Part shown: in pieces, positions 18,209 to 26,888 of the stretch
Layout of the letters: the number at the start of each line of letters is the position of its first letter
How positions within the stretch are numbered: the stretch's first letter is position 1
Assembly (NCBI RefSeq): GCF_040196175.1
Contig: NZ_JBEFNF010000001.1
Location: 868,001-932,000, forward strand
Source: Halospina sp040196175
Lineage (GTDB): Bacteria; Pseudomonadota; Gammaproteobacteria; Pseudomonadales; Oleiphilaceae
Length of the DNA: 64,000 nt
Direction of reading: 5' to 3'
The notes under the pieces: generated by a model
Told to the model about the DNA's origin: nothing
Database searches by the model: none
The model's input: only the letters and a program-made list of their open reading frames with translations
Position numbers and translations under genes: made by a program

Positions 18209-21200
18209 ATGGCGAATCTTGATCCGGACGATTTTGGAGCTCTGACACGCTTCTTCCACGAGGCGCTGGAGGCGGGGCTGAACCATTACAAGGGGCTGGA
18301 GCAGGCGCCGGTATGGCAGCCCGCTCCGGAAGCGGCATGGCGTGCGTTTGCTGGCCCCGCGCCCCGGGAGGGGCAGCCTGTTGACCAGCTCCTGGACCAT
18401 TTCAGGGATTACCTGGTTCCGTATACCAACGGCAACCTCCACCCGGGCTTTTTTGGCTGGGTCCACGGTGGCGGTAATCTCTATGGCGCGTTGGGTGAAC
18501 TCTGCGCGGCGCTGCTGAATAACAACCTGGGTGGCAGGAACCACATTGCACACGCGGTTGAAGGGCAGGTGGTTCAGTGGAGTCGTGACCTTTTTGATTT
18601 TCCTTCTGGGAGTTCCGGCCTGCTGGTCAGTGGTACCTCCATGGCTTCGGTTATTGCGCTTGCCGTTGCACGGCAATGGGCGCTGGGCGAAGAGGTGAAG
18701 CGCCAGGGTGTTCAGGGTAAAGGGCCGGTTCTGGTTGGTTACTGTTCAACCCAGACGCATGGCGCCCTGGTCAAGGCTTTTCAGCTCCTGGGCCTGGGCA
18801 GTGATGCCTTACGGCGCATTCCCGTGCGTGACGATCACTCGCTGGACACTGGGGCCTTGCAGGCTTGCATTGAGCAGGATCGTCGGGCCGGCCTGAAACC
18901 CTTTGCCGTTGTGGGTACGGTCTGTACCGTGAATACCGGCGCCATCGACGATTTGCAGGGCATCGCTGACATCTGCGAGCAGGAACAGCTCTGGTTCCAT
19001 GTGGACGCTGCATTTGGTGCCGCCCTGGCGTTGCTGGAGGAATACGCGGGAGAGCTGGCAGGGGCCAGTCGCGCGGACTCAGTGGGTTTTGATTTCCACA
19101 AATGGTTTCAGGTCCCCTACGCTGTTGGCGGGGTCCTGGTCCGTGATGCGGACACGCACCGGCGTACTTTTTCGGAGCCGGTCGAGTACCTTGAGACCCA
19201 GCCATTGGGCCTGGAGGCCGGAGCCCCTTGGCCCTGCGATCTGGGGCCGGAACTGTCACGCGGGTTTCTGGCGCTGAAAGTCTGGTTCACGTTCCAGGGG
19301 GCAGGGCTGGATACCATGGCGGCCAGTGTCCGGAAGCATTGCCATTTGGCGCGTCAGCTGCAGGATACTGTCATGGCCGCAGCGGATATGGAGACCCTGG
19401 CACCGGTCAGCAGCAATATTGTTTGCCTGCGTTATCGGCCGGTCCGCGGTGGCAATGGGGCCGAGGATTCGGAGCACTACCTGAATGCCCTTAACAGGGC
19501 CATCGTGACGCAAGTGCAACTCCAGGGGGTATCCGCGCCCTCCACCACCACGCTCGATGGCGCTCTTGCAATACGCGTGGCCATCGTGAACCACCGAACC
19601 GAGTGGGAACACCTTGAGCAACTTGTCCGTCATACTCGCCGTATTGGCGAATGCCTGGATGCGTATTACCCCTCACTCCTGAATCCGACGCACTGGCATT
19701 TCATGCAGGGGGGCGACGGGCGTCTCGTTGTTGATCCCGTCACCGGACTCAATCGATACGGCTGCTCGCCCGCTCCCCGGGAGCATGCGTTCACCTTCGC
19801 CTCATCCACGGCATCCTCTGTTTCGCCTCAGGCCTATGAGGCGGCGGACCATTATCGTCAGCAGTTATTGCATGATGTGGTAGCTGGCGAGGCGGGCCGT
19901 GTGGTCCCCGATTATTTCCGTGGCCTTGAACAGGATCTGGGCCGGATTCTGGGTCTGGCCGATCTGGATCCAGGGGTTGTTCTGCTGCCCTCCGGGACCG
20001 ATGCCCAGCTGCTGTCAGTGGGTGTAACAGCTACTGGATCGGCTGGCTCCTGGGTGAGCGTTGTCTGCGGCGCCGATGAAACGGGGTCTGGAACGCCGGA
20101 GTCGGTGACCGGGCGGCATTTTGACGACACTACCTGCCTCGGCGTACCAGTCAGCCGTGGTGAGCGGCTGGCTGGCATGGCTCCCATCGGTTACAGGGCG
20201 GTTGAGGTCCATGATGACAGCGGCCGCCCCCGTACCCCGGCAGAGATGGATGCCGCAACGCAGGCGCGTGTTGAGGCGCTGGTGAGCGATGGCCACTCTG
20301 TCATTCTGCATGCCATGGAGCAGTCCAAGCTCGGCAGGTGGTGTCCGTCACGGGAGGTGATGGAGCGGCTCCGGCAGAGCTGTGGTGATCGGCTCCAGAT
20401 TGTGATTGATGCTTGTCAGCTGCGGACGGATCGGGATGATCTGCGGTGTCACCTCGAAAAAGGGGATATTCTGCTGTTGACCGGCTCCAAGTTTTTTACA
20501 GGGCCGCCATTCAGCGGTGCCGTAGTTTTCCCCGCCCAGCTCTGTGCCCAGCTGCCACGGGCGCCCAGCTTGCCAGTGGGATTTGCCGACTATCTGCCCT
20601 CGGATGCGCTTGGCAGCTGGCAGAGCCTGGTTCCGGGCGCCAATCCGGTCGTACAGACAGGCGTGCTACTGCGGTGGCGCGCGGCGCTGGCGGAGATGGA
20701 ACGCTACTACGCGGTTCCAGAATCGCTCCGGATCGACGGGCTCAACCGGTTCAGCAACCAGGTTGTAAGGCTTCTGCGCGACCATCCGTTGGTGGAGCCG
20801 CTCTTCGAACCTGACAGCCCTTGGTGGGCCCGTAGCGACTTCAGTGGGGAAGAGCTTTCCAACCGGCGTACCATCTTTCCCTTCCTGGTTCGGGGGTCAG
20901 TCAACGGTGACTGGCTTGACCCGGGGGAGACCCGAAAATTGTATGAACTGCTGAACCAGGAGCTGGATACGGATACGCTGGAACCGTTGAGTCGGGAGAG
21001 GCAGAAGATCGCTGGCCAATGTTGTCACATTGGGCAACCGGTGCCTCTTAAAGGCTCGGACACGGCGGCTCTGCGAATCAGTATTGGGGCACGGGTTCTG
21101 TCCTGTGGGTATCACTCCGGCCAGGGGCTGGAAGCCCACCTGGAGGACGAGCTGGAACAGGTCGACATCATCCTGCGTAAGATCCGCCTCTGCATTGAAC

Positions 21201-21214
21201 ACTGTCTTACATGA
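18209..21214 (+). CDS. Double PLP-enzyme fusion: decarboxylase plus aminotransferase/lyase-like domain
   Basis: 1001 residues, twice the normal size. The N-terminal half (about 1-480) is a group II pyridoxal-phosphate decarboxylase like aromatic-amino-acid or glutamate decarboxylases: Asp266 in HVDAAFG and the Schiff-base Lys298 in DFHKW. The C-terminal half (about 500-1001) looks like a second fold-type I PLP enzyme: Asp734 in VIDACQ and a probable Schiff-base Lys761 in LLTGSKFFTGPP, resembling class V aminotransferases or desulfurases. Both active-site lysines are present, so both halves may be active. It starts 23 bases after the ATP-grasp gene in the same orientation with a weak ribosome site, suggesting an operon. 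The substrate is unknown; an amine-producing pathway is inferred. Confidence 0.82.
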   Translation: MANLDPDDFGALTRFFHEALEAGLNHYKGLEQAPVWQPAPEAAWRAFAGPAPREGQPVDQLLDHFRDYLVPYTNGNLHPGFFGWVHGGGNLYGALGELCAALLNNNLGGRNHIAHAVEGQVVQWSRDLFDFPSGSSGLLVSGTSMASVIALAVARQWALGEEVKRQGVQGKGPVLVGYCSTQTHGALVKAFQLLGLGSDALRRIPVRDDHSLDTGALQACIEQDRRAGLKPFAVVGTVCTVNTGAIDDLQGIADICEQEQLWFHVDAAFGAALALLEEYAGELAGASRADSVGFDFHKWFQVPYAVGGVLVRDADTHRRTFSEPVEYLETQPLGLEAGAPWPCDLGPELSRGFLALKVWFTFQGAGLDTMAASVRKHCHLARQLQDTVMAAADMETLAPVSSNIVCLRYRPVRGGNGAEDSEHYLNALNRAIVTQVQLQGVSAPSTTTLDGALAIRVAIVNHRTEWEHLEQLVRHTRRIGECLDAYYPSLLNPTHWHFMQGGDGRLVVDPVTGLNRYGCSPAPREHAFTFASSTASSVSPQAYEAADHYRQQLLHDVVAGEAGRVVPDYFRGLEQDLGRILGLADLDPGVVLLPSGTDAQLLSVGVTATGSAGSWVSVVCGADETGSGTPESVTGRHFDDTTCLGVPVSRGERLAGMAPIGYRAVEVHDDSGRPRTPAEMDAATQARVEALVSDGHSVILHAMEQSKLGRWCPSREVMERLRQSCGDRLQIVIDACQLRTDRDDLRCHLEKGDILLLTGSKFFTGPPFSGAVVFPAQLCAQLPRAPSLPVGFADYLPSDALGSWQSLVPGANPVVQTGVLLRWRAALAEMERYYAVPESLRIDGLNRFSNQVVRLLRDHPLVEPLFEPDSPWWARSDFSGEELSNRRTIFPFLVRGSVNGDWLDPGETRKLYELLNQELDTDTLEPLSRERQKIAGQCCHIGQPVPLKGSDTAALRISIGARVLSCGYHSGQGLEAHLEDELEQVDIILRKIRLCIEHCLT

Positions 21215-21540
21215 GAGCGCGCTGGCGTGGGCAGTGAGCAACCATCAGCCTTCCCAAACCTCTGTGAGTCAATCCTCATTTCTGAAAAACAATGACGGTG
21301 GGTTAATATGGAGGTTATTTATAAAGTCTTTTATATCAGTTACCTATAAATGATATTGACTGAAATGGCCATTATTCCCGTCAGGTAAGCCATTCGTTCA
21401 TTTTGCTAAACAGTCCATTTTTTAACCTCACATGGTCATTACCATGTTGCACATGGCGCTAACTACAAAAAGAAAAATGGGCGCCTGATTTGAGCGCAGC
21501 ATGTGCTGCCCAATAACAAAGAAGTATGAGGAGTACCCCT
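21215..21540. other. Non-coding gap before second DUF6160-like gene
   Basis: 326 bases without a gene. The stretch 21300-21365 is strongly AT-rich (includes TATAAA at 21345-21350), unlike its surroundings. Two inverted repeats follow: CATGGT/ACCATG (21431-21436 and 21441-21446, 4-base loop) and GCAGCA/TGCTGC (21496-21501 and 21504-21509, 2-base centre). A GAGGAG ribosome site lies at 21528-21533. I see no clear terminator for the PLP gene and no convincing -35/-10 pair. Confidence 0.55.
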
Positions 21541-22500
21541 ATGAAGGGCCTGAATAAAATAACACTCGCTGCGGCCATTGCCGCCGCTCCCCTTGCTACC
21601 CAAGCGATGGAACCTATGTCCGATGAAGCCATGGGTAATACCACCGGTCAGGCAGGTGTCACTGTTGAGCTGGATACGCAGATTGCTATTGACCAGGTGT
21701 CTTACAGCCAGGGCGAAAATACCGGCTCGTTCCTGGTTAATGACATCGATATTGGCGGTGGTGCATTCGGTAATTCACTGGATATCGCGATCAACGTTGA
21801 TCTGGTTGAGGATGGCCAGACCCCGGACGATGTGAAATCCGGAGTGACCCCACGAGCCATCCAGCGTAATCCGCTCAATGATGGTGATGCGCTTATCTCA
21901 CTGAAAAACATTGAAAATGATGGCAGCGTTCCGGTTGATGCGGGCATTACCATCGGCAGTATGGGGCTTGAAAGCAAAGACGGGACAGAATCAGCAACAC
22001 TGATCTCGGACCTGAACACTGAGATCTTCCTCTCCCAGCTGGACATCATCGCCAGGACTCAGGATCTGAATGGCGATACGGGCACCACTGGTTCGTTGGG
22101 CGTGGATGTGGCCTTCGGTATTGATAATCTGGATGTCAAATTTGATGTCGCAGCTGTGAGCCTGAGGGGCTTCCGCATGGCGGGTAAAAACGCGCTCCAA
22201 GATCTCAAGAAGGATGGCGATCTTGATGATCCCAACGATAACGGGAATAAGGGAACTGGTAGCGTCGCTGCCCAGCCGGCTCTGGTCAGCATGGATATTG
22301 GGGTAGGTGGCGCGGTTAATTCCGATGTGGATGAAGCCCTGCGGGTCGAACTGGACACCTTCCAGGCCGATATATGGATGCCTGAAATCGGCATCGGCAA
22401 TGCTGACAGCAATACGGGCGAATACGCGAGCATTGGCTCTGTCGGCATCAGTAATCTCAAGCTTACTGATACGACCATGGCAATTTACGGACGTGAATAA
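21541..22500 (+). CDS. Acidic secreted DUF6160-like protein, copy 2
   Basis: 319 residues, clear paralogue of the 15071 protein. It has the same signal peptide pattern (MKGLNKITLAAAIAAAPLATQA), the same MSDEAMGNTTGQAGVT block, LNDGDALIS, ATLISDL, FLSQLDIIART, FDVAAVS, a GFRMAG segment, a DIWMPEIGIG segment and the terminal IYGRE. It is acidic and Asp/Gly-rich, which suggests a secreted or cell-surface protein of a salt-adapted organism. The start was set at 21541 because GAGGAG precedes it and it aligns with copy 1; an in-frame ATG at 21526 would add five residues. It is a monocistron ending at the terminator at 22526. Function unknown. Confidence 0.8.
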   Translation: MKGLNKITLAAAIAAAPLATQAMEPMSDEAMGNTTGQAGVTVELDTQIAIDQVSYSQGENTGSFLVNDIDIGGGAFGNSLDIAINVDLVEDGQTPDDVKSGVTPRAIQRNPLNDGDALISLKNIENDGSVPVDAGITIGSMGLESKDGTESATLISDLNTEIFLSQLDIIARTQDLNGDTGTTGSLGVDVAFGIDNLDVKFDVAAVSLRGFRMAGKNALQDLKKDGDLDDPNDNGNKGTGSVAAQPALVSMDIGVGGAVNSDVDEALRVELDTFQADIWMPEIGIGNADSNTGEYASIGSVGISNLKLTDTTMAIYGRE

Positions 22501-22525
22501 CTCTTGGAAGGCGTCTCAGCAGTAA

Positions 22526-22559
22526 CAGCACGGCCGCCCTTGTTGGCGGCCTTGCTGTT
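22526..22559 (+). terminator. Rho-independent terminator
   Basis: GGCCGCC (22532-22538) pairs with GGCGGCC (22545-22551). Flanking CAGCA (22526-22530) and TGCTG (22553-22557) extend the stem past one mismatch. A TTT follows. It separates copy 2 of the DUF6160-like family from the lipase gene. Confidence 0.75.
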
Positions 22560-22609
22560 TGAAGATGAACCGGTTTGCAAACCTAAGTCGCCGCAATCAG
22601 GAGTGAGTG

Positions 22610-25063
22610 ATGAAAATGCGACAAATTCCCGTGCTCTCTATTCTGGCCGCTGTTTTGCTTATGAGTGTCAACGCTCATGGTTCCAATGTCAGCGCCGATA
22701 CGAAGGTAGCGTTCGATCCCCGGAATCAGGTCATCCCGTTTCCTTATGACATCCTGTTCGAGGCGGGCGCGGATTCAGCCGGCGATCTTGATGGAACACT
22801 TAATATTCCCGTTGAAAATCCCGAAAGCAGCAGTGCCAGTGTACCGTTGGCGCTGAATCAGTTGGATGGCTTTTCAACCGTTGGTGCATGGCGGGTGGGG
22901 TTTGATGGCGCCATCAATCCCGAAACCCTCGTTGGGGGTGAGACCGTCCGTGTTTTTGAAATGAAAGGGGGCGGTAAGGGCTACCCTGAGCGGGCCCGTC
23001 CCAGTGATGTGGAGCGGGAGCTGGTTGAGGGTGAGGATTACACCCTGAACTACGACGCTGAGCAGCAAGCGCTTCAGATACGACCGCTTGAACCCCTGGC
23101 GTTCAATACTACCTATACCGTGGCCCTTATGAAGGGCATCGAGGATACCGACGGAGAAAAAGTGGGGTATCCCGTCTCTTGGCTGGGGGCTTTGAATACA
23201 GACAGGCTGGGCAGCTGCGATGAGCCCATTAAAGAGGGCCAGACGCTGCTGCAGTGTGTTACCAACCGTGCCATTGAGCCGATTGAGGAAGACCCGGATT
23301 ACGAGGCCAGTCGGTTTGACATGCTGCTGGCCTGGGGCGTGACCACTCAGCGCGTGGATGCAACCTTCGCATCCGCAGCGACTTTCATCGAAAACGACGG
23401 TCTTAAAACACTTTTCAATGAAACGGAAGCCGAATGCACCTCTGTGATCTGCCTGGTCAATCTTGACGAGGCCACGGGGGAAGAGGCCCCGTCGACTCCT
23501 GGTGGGAAAGCCCGCATTCTGCCTGGTAGCATCCGGCTTCCCTACGGCATAGGTGAGGCATCCGATCTGTCGCCGGGGTCATCAGGCAACGACTTTGAAC
23601 CCTCGCCGGCCAACGATGACGCGGCCCTCAGTGAGCACTGGGAATGCCAGGAGGGGCCCTGTAACTCAGACGCGGTTCGCGGCAACGCCGCTGGTAAGTC
23701 CATCGTTGACTCGGTTCAGACGGCGCCATTGGTGATGGCGGTGCCGGACCCAAGTGCTGGCGGCGTACCTGAACCATCCGGGGATGGCTACCCGGTTGTG
23801 ATCTTCCAGCACGCCATTCAGCAGAATCGCTCCAATGCGCTCGCAGTCGCGGATCGGTTGGCGCAGGAAGGATTTGCCGTGGTGGGGATCGACATGCCAC
23901 TGCATGGCCTTGTTGAACGCAACATTGATAACCCGGACCTTACGGATCTTTACGCGCCCAATTTCAATTCCCGTCTTTACAATTCGGCGATCACAAGCCC
24001 TTGTTGGATTTTCTGCGATGGGGATATTGAGTGGGCGAAAGGGATGCGCGGTGCACTGCCAGTCACCTACGAGCGCACCCAGTACCTTGATCTGGTGGGC
24101 AACGGTGATGACGCCAGTGATGGCGTGATTGATTCATCCGGATCGCACTTTCTCAATCCCTCGCAGCCGCTGACCCAGCGGGACAATCTGCGCCAGGGCG
24201 CGCTGGATCTGGTAACGTTGGCGCATCACCTGCGCAAAGGCGACGTTTCCGAATGCGGTACCCAACTGTTCAGTGATGGTTTTGCTGGGCCGGACTGCGG
24301 CAAGAACGCGGCACTGGGGCAGCTCGATCTGGGCTCTTTGCATTTCGTTGGGCATTCGGTTGGTAACGTTGTGGCCGCCCCCTTCCTGTCCTGGGATTCG
24401 CGCATTGAGTCAGCGTCTATGCTGACGCCCGTTGGGGGTCTGATGCGGGCGCTGGAAGGCAGCGAGACCATTGGGCCACAGTTGCGTGCGGGGCTTGCGG
24501 AAAGCGGTGTGGTGCCAGGCACGGAACGGTATTATCGCTTCTTTGCCTCGGTCCAAGCGGTTATCGATAGTGCCGAGCCGCTGAACCATGCGGCTGCGAT
24601 CACCAAAGGGAGTGACGGTGAAGCGCGGCCTGTCTACCTGACGCAGATTCTCGGCAATGAGGGCGCCTCCGGAACCGGTAAAACCCCTTCCGATCTGGTG
24701 CTCCCGCCATCTGTCGAGGGTCGGCCGCTGGCCGGAAGTACGCCCCTGGCTGAGGCTGTGGGTCTGAAAAAGGCACCAACCGGTGCTGATGACCCGGGTA
24801 ACGGGTCGGTTACGCTGCGCTCAGGCTACCGTAAAGGCGGCGTGCTTCAGGCGGCACTCGGGTTCCGTTTCGGCACGCACGCCTCGCCGCTGCGGCCCGT
24901 TACGCAAGACAGTGATCCCCGCGAGGGAGATGGGGCTACGTTCCCGGTCTACCGCGGCGAGCAGGTGCACAATGAGATGCAGAACCAGCTTGCCGAGTTC
25001 CTGAGCAGTGACGGCGAAAAACTCACCATTGAAGACGTTACTCTGGTTGAAGCACGCGACTAA
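22610..25063 (+). CDS. VolA/Pla-1/cef-type extracellular lipase
   Basis: 817-residue secreted lipase. A type I signal peptide (to about residue 24) is followed by the bacterial virulence-factor lipase N-terminal domain (VIPFPYDILF, then DGTLNIP) and an Ig-like region. The alpha/beta hydrolase domain has FQHAIQQNRSNALAVADRLA (oxyanion side) and nucleophile motif GHSVG with Ser583. Six or more cysteines in the 270-560 region could form disulfides. Related Vibrio VolA releases fatty acids from lysophosphatidylcholine at the cell surface as a lipoprotein; this one has no lipobox cysteine, so release or periplasmic location is more likely. The ATG at 22610 has AGGAG upstream. A single-gene unit between two terminators. 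The acidic mature sequence fits the neighbouring genes. Confidence 0.85.
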   Translation: MKMRQIPVLSILAAVLLMSVNAHGSNVSADTKVAFDPRNQVIPFPYDILFEAGADSAGDLDGTLNIPVENPESSSASVPLALNQLDGFSTVGAWRVGFDGAINPETLVGGETVRVFEMKGGGKGYPERARPSDVERELVEGEDYTLNYDAEQQALQIRPLEPLAFNTTYTVALMKGIEDTDGEKVGYPVSWLGALNTDRLGSCDEPIKEGQTLLQCVTNRAIEPIEEDPDYEASRFDMLLAWGVTTQRVDATFASAATFIENDGLKTLFNETEAECTSVICLVNLDEATGEEAPSTPGGKARILPGSIRLPYGIGEASDLSPGSSGNDFEPSPANDDAALSEHWECQEGPCNSDAVRGNAAGKSIVDSVQTAPLVMAVPDPSAGGVPEPSGDGYPVVIFQHAIQQNRSNALAVADRLAQEGFAVVGIDMPLHGLVERNIDNPDLTDLYAPNFNSRLYNSAITSPCWIFCDGDIEWAKGMRGALPVTYERTQYLDLVGNGDDASDGVIDSSGSHFLNPSQPLTQRDNLRQGALDLVTLAHHLRKGDVSECGTQLFSDGFAGPDCGKNAALGQLDLGSLHFVGHSVGNVVAAPFLSWDSRIESASMLTPVGGLMRALEGSETIGPQLRAGLAESGVVPGTERYYRFFASVQAVIDSAEPLNHAAAITKGSDGEARPVYLTQILGNEGASGTGKTPSDLVLPPSVEGRPLAGSTPLAEAVGLKKAPTGADDPGNGSVTLRSGYRKGGVLQAALGFRFGTHASPLRPVTQDSDPREGDGATFPVYRGEQVHNEMQNQLAEFLSSDGEKLTIEDVTLVEARD

Positions 25064-25090
25064 GGCGTCACGTGGTGCATCAAACGAAGC

Positions 25091-25125
25091 TAGAAAGGGG
25101 CCATGAAATGGCCCCTTTCTATTTT
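25091..25125. terminator. Strong bidirectional terminator
   Basis: A 14-bp perfect stem with a GAA loop. The left arm covers 25091-25104 and the right arm 25108-25121, beginning TAGAAAGG and ending CCTTTCTA, followed by TTTT. It serves the lipase gene on the plus strand and probably the minus-strand gene ending at 25163. Confidence 0.9.
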
Positions 25126-25162
25126 GAAGATGCTCTCACGTGAATCGCTCTAAAAGAGGGGG

Positions 25163-25795
25163 TTACTGCTGTGGCACATCAATGGAGAGATCGAATCCGC
25201 CCCCTGGTTTGGGGGTGAGTTTGACCGGTCCGTCATCAATGCCTTTCGGCAGATCAATGGCCCCAACGCCGGGTGGGTTATTGCCCATTGAAAAGTTCAG
25301 CGTCTCGCCGTCGAAGCTCAGGCCAAGCTGGCCGTTCTCGTAACTGCGGCTGAACGGGCCTTCGGGAATGTCCGGCACGCCGTAGCCCGGAATCGACGGT
25401 TGCGCCAAACCGGTATCGATCCGTGGCTGTACGCCTGCGAGCGGGTCCGCCGAGGATGCCAGCGCCTGGCGAAGGAATTCCTGCTCGGCAAAGCGCTGAG
25501 CCTCATCAAGGCTTGCCATGCGCTGTTGCTGCCTTTCCATGATGGTCTGCGTTTCATCGGCTTCCGTACGGATGGGTTCGCCAGGGCGGACCAGCGCCCG
25601 GACGGCCCTCGCTCGGCTCTCTTCAACGCTACGGCGCTGGCGATCACTTCGAGGAGACACCACAATGGCGGAATCCTGGATGTAGGTTTCGACCATTTCA
25701 TCCTGGGAGAGGCTCCGGACACCATCGGCAAGCGCGGCGCTGGCAAAAAGGCCTGCACCCAGTACGGTAGCGGTTAGAATCGGTCTGGTAGCCAT
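25163..25795 (-). CDS. Secreted hypothetical protein
   Basis: 210 residues with a type I signal peptide (MATRPILTATVLGAGLFASAALA, cleavage before DGV). The mid-part (about 45-110) is arginine/glutamate-rich and likely helical or coiled (RQRRSVEESRARAVRAL; QQQRMASLDEAQRFAEQEF). The C-terminal third is proline/glycine-rich (PGYGVPDIPEGPF) and ends DLSIDVPQQ. I recognise no domain. It is monocistronic, opposite in direction to the lipase and DUF58 genes. The upstream bases contain a direct repeat of GGTCGTATGC (25796-25805 and 25809-25818) that overlaps its likely promoter or leader. A periplasmic location is supported; the role is unknown. Confidence 0.7.
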   Translation of the reverse strand: MATRPILTATVLGAGLFASAALADGVRSLSQDEMVETYIQDSAIVVSPRSDRQRRSVEESRARAVRALVRPGEPIRTEADETQTIMERQQQRMASLDEAQRFAEQEFLRQALASSADPLAGVQPRIDTGLAQPSIPGYGVPDIPEGPFSRSYENGQLGLSFDGETLNFSMGNNPPGVGAIDLPKGIDDGPVKLTPKPGGGFDLSIDVPQQ

Positions 25796-25916
25796 GGTCG
25801 TATGCCCCGGTCGTATGCTGATTGGTCAGCTTTCAGTATTTGTTGTTTGACAGGCTATTGCAACAGCGATTGGTGCCTAACCGTGAGCGTTCGTTAACAG
25901 GCGTGACAGGAATCAA

Positions 25917-26888
25917 ATGGCGGGTTCGTTTGTGAAACGTCTCTGGCGCCGGTGGGTGAACCGGCGTATTCCCCGGGCGGATGGTTATAGACCGGGAAGG
26001 CGTAACATTTTTGTCCTTCCCACCCGGGAGGGGCTGATGTTCACCGGGGTGCTGCTGATTTCGCTGCTGACCGGTATCAACTATCAGAACAGCCTGATTT
26101 ATCTGTTTACCTTCATCCTGGGGGCGTTGTTCTACGGCACTATCTTCCAGACCTACCGTAATATCGAGGGGCTGCATTTGAGTTTGGTGCGGGCCGGTGA
26201 AGCCGAGGCTGGTAACAGCCTTCCTGTAGCAATCCGCATCACCGATGAAGACCACCGTTCCCGTTCGGCATTGCGGTTGCAGATTGACGCTGAGGCACCG
26301 GTCATGGTCACTGTTGAGGCGGGTGAGGGGCGTGTGGTGCTGCTGCCTGTTGCCACTCGCCGGCGCGGCCTGCGGCAAACCCCTTCCATCCGGCTCGAGA
26401 CCGACTTTCCGTTCGGGCTGATCAAGGCCTGGACCTGGTTTCGCCCGGCATCCAGGGGCCTGGTGACACCGCGCCCCGTCACGCCACCACCGCTCGAGGT
26501 ATCGCCGGATGTGGTGGGGGAAGAGGGCGAGGTTACGTTGAATGCCTCACCCGGTGACTCGGATATCCGGCTCAGGCCCTACCGTCAGGGTGATTCGCCC
26601 AGGCGTATCAGCTGGAAGCGCTTCGTGCGCAATGGCCAGTTGGTGGTAATGGACTGGGATACGCCGCCAGCGGACCCGCGCTGGCTGGACTGGGCGCAGT
26701 TCCCTGGCGTGGATACTGAGTTGCGGCTGAGTTATCTGGCCTGGCAGGTGGAGAGGCTGAGTGAGCAGGGGCAGCCTTTCGGGTTGCGACTACCGGGTCA
26801 GACCCTGGAGCCGGACAGCGGTGACCACCATGAGCGTGCCTGCCTGACCTTGCTGGGGACTTTCGGATTCGATGAGGCGCGGGCATGA
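25917..26888 (+). CDS. DUF58 domain protein
   Basis: 323 residues, partner protein of TgpA-type transglutaminases. Two hydrophobic segments (about 40-75) are followed by a von Willebrand-like DUF58 region with the family motif YRQGDSPRRISWKRFVRNGQLVV. It overlaps tgpA by ATGA, so the two are translationally coupled. In Pseudomonas the same pair is preceded by a MoxR AAA ATPase; here the upstream gene is an unrelated minus-strand gene, so the MoxR member is missing from this locus. The start ATG at 25917 has AGGA 6-10 bases upstream. Molecular function of DUF58 proteins is not established. Confidence 0.85.
   Translation: MAGSFVKRLWRRWVNRRIPRADGYRPGRRNIFVLPTREGLMFTGVLLISLLTGINYQNSLIYLFTFILGALFYGTIFQTYRNIEGLHLSLVRAGEAEAGNSLPVAIRITDEDHRSRSALRLQIDAEAPVMVTVEAGEGRVVLLPVATRRRGLRQTPSIRLETDFPFGLIKAWTWFRPASRGLVTPRPVTPPPLEVSPDVVGEEGEVTLNASPGDSDIRLRPYRQGDSPRRISWKRFVRNGQLVVMDWDTPPADPRWLDWAQFPGVDTELRLSYLAWQVERLSEQGQPFGLRLPGQTLEPDSGDHHERACLTLLGTFGFDEARA

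Noticed and set aside
15071..22500. The paired DUF6160-like genes considered as ends of a composite transposon.
   Set aside because: No transposase, terminal inverted repeats or target duplications are visible, and the two copies are too diverged to act as mobile ends.
25796..25818. Direct repeat GGTCGTATGC twice with 3 bases between, considered as an attachment site or operator.
   Set aside because: The copies are short and sit in the start region of a minus-strand gene; no integrase or repeat partner is present.
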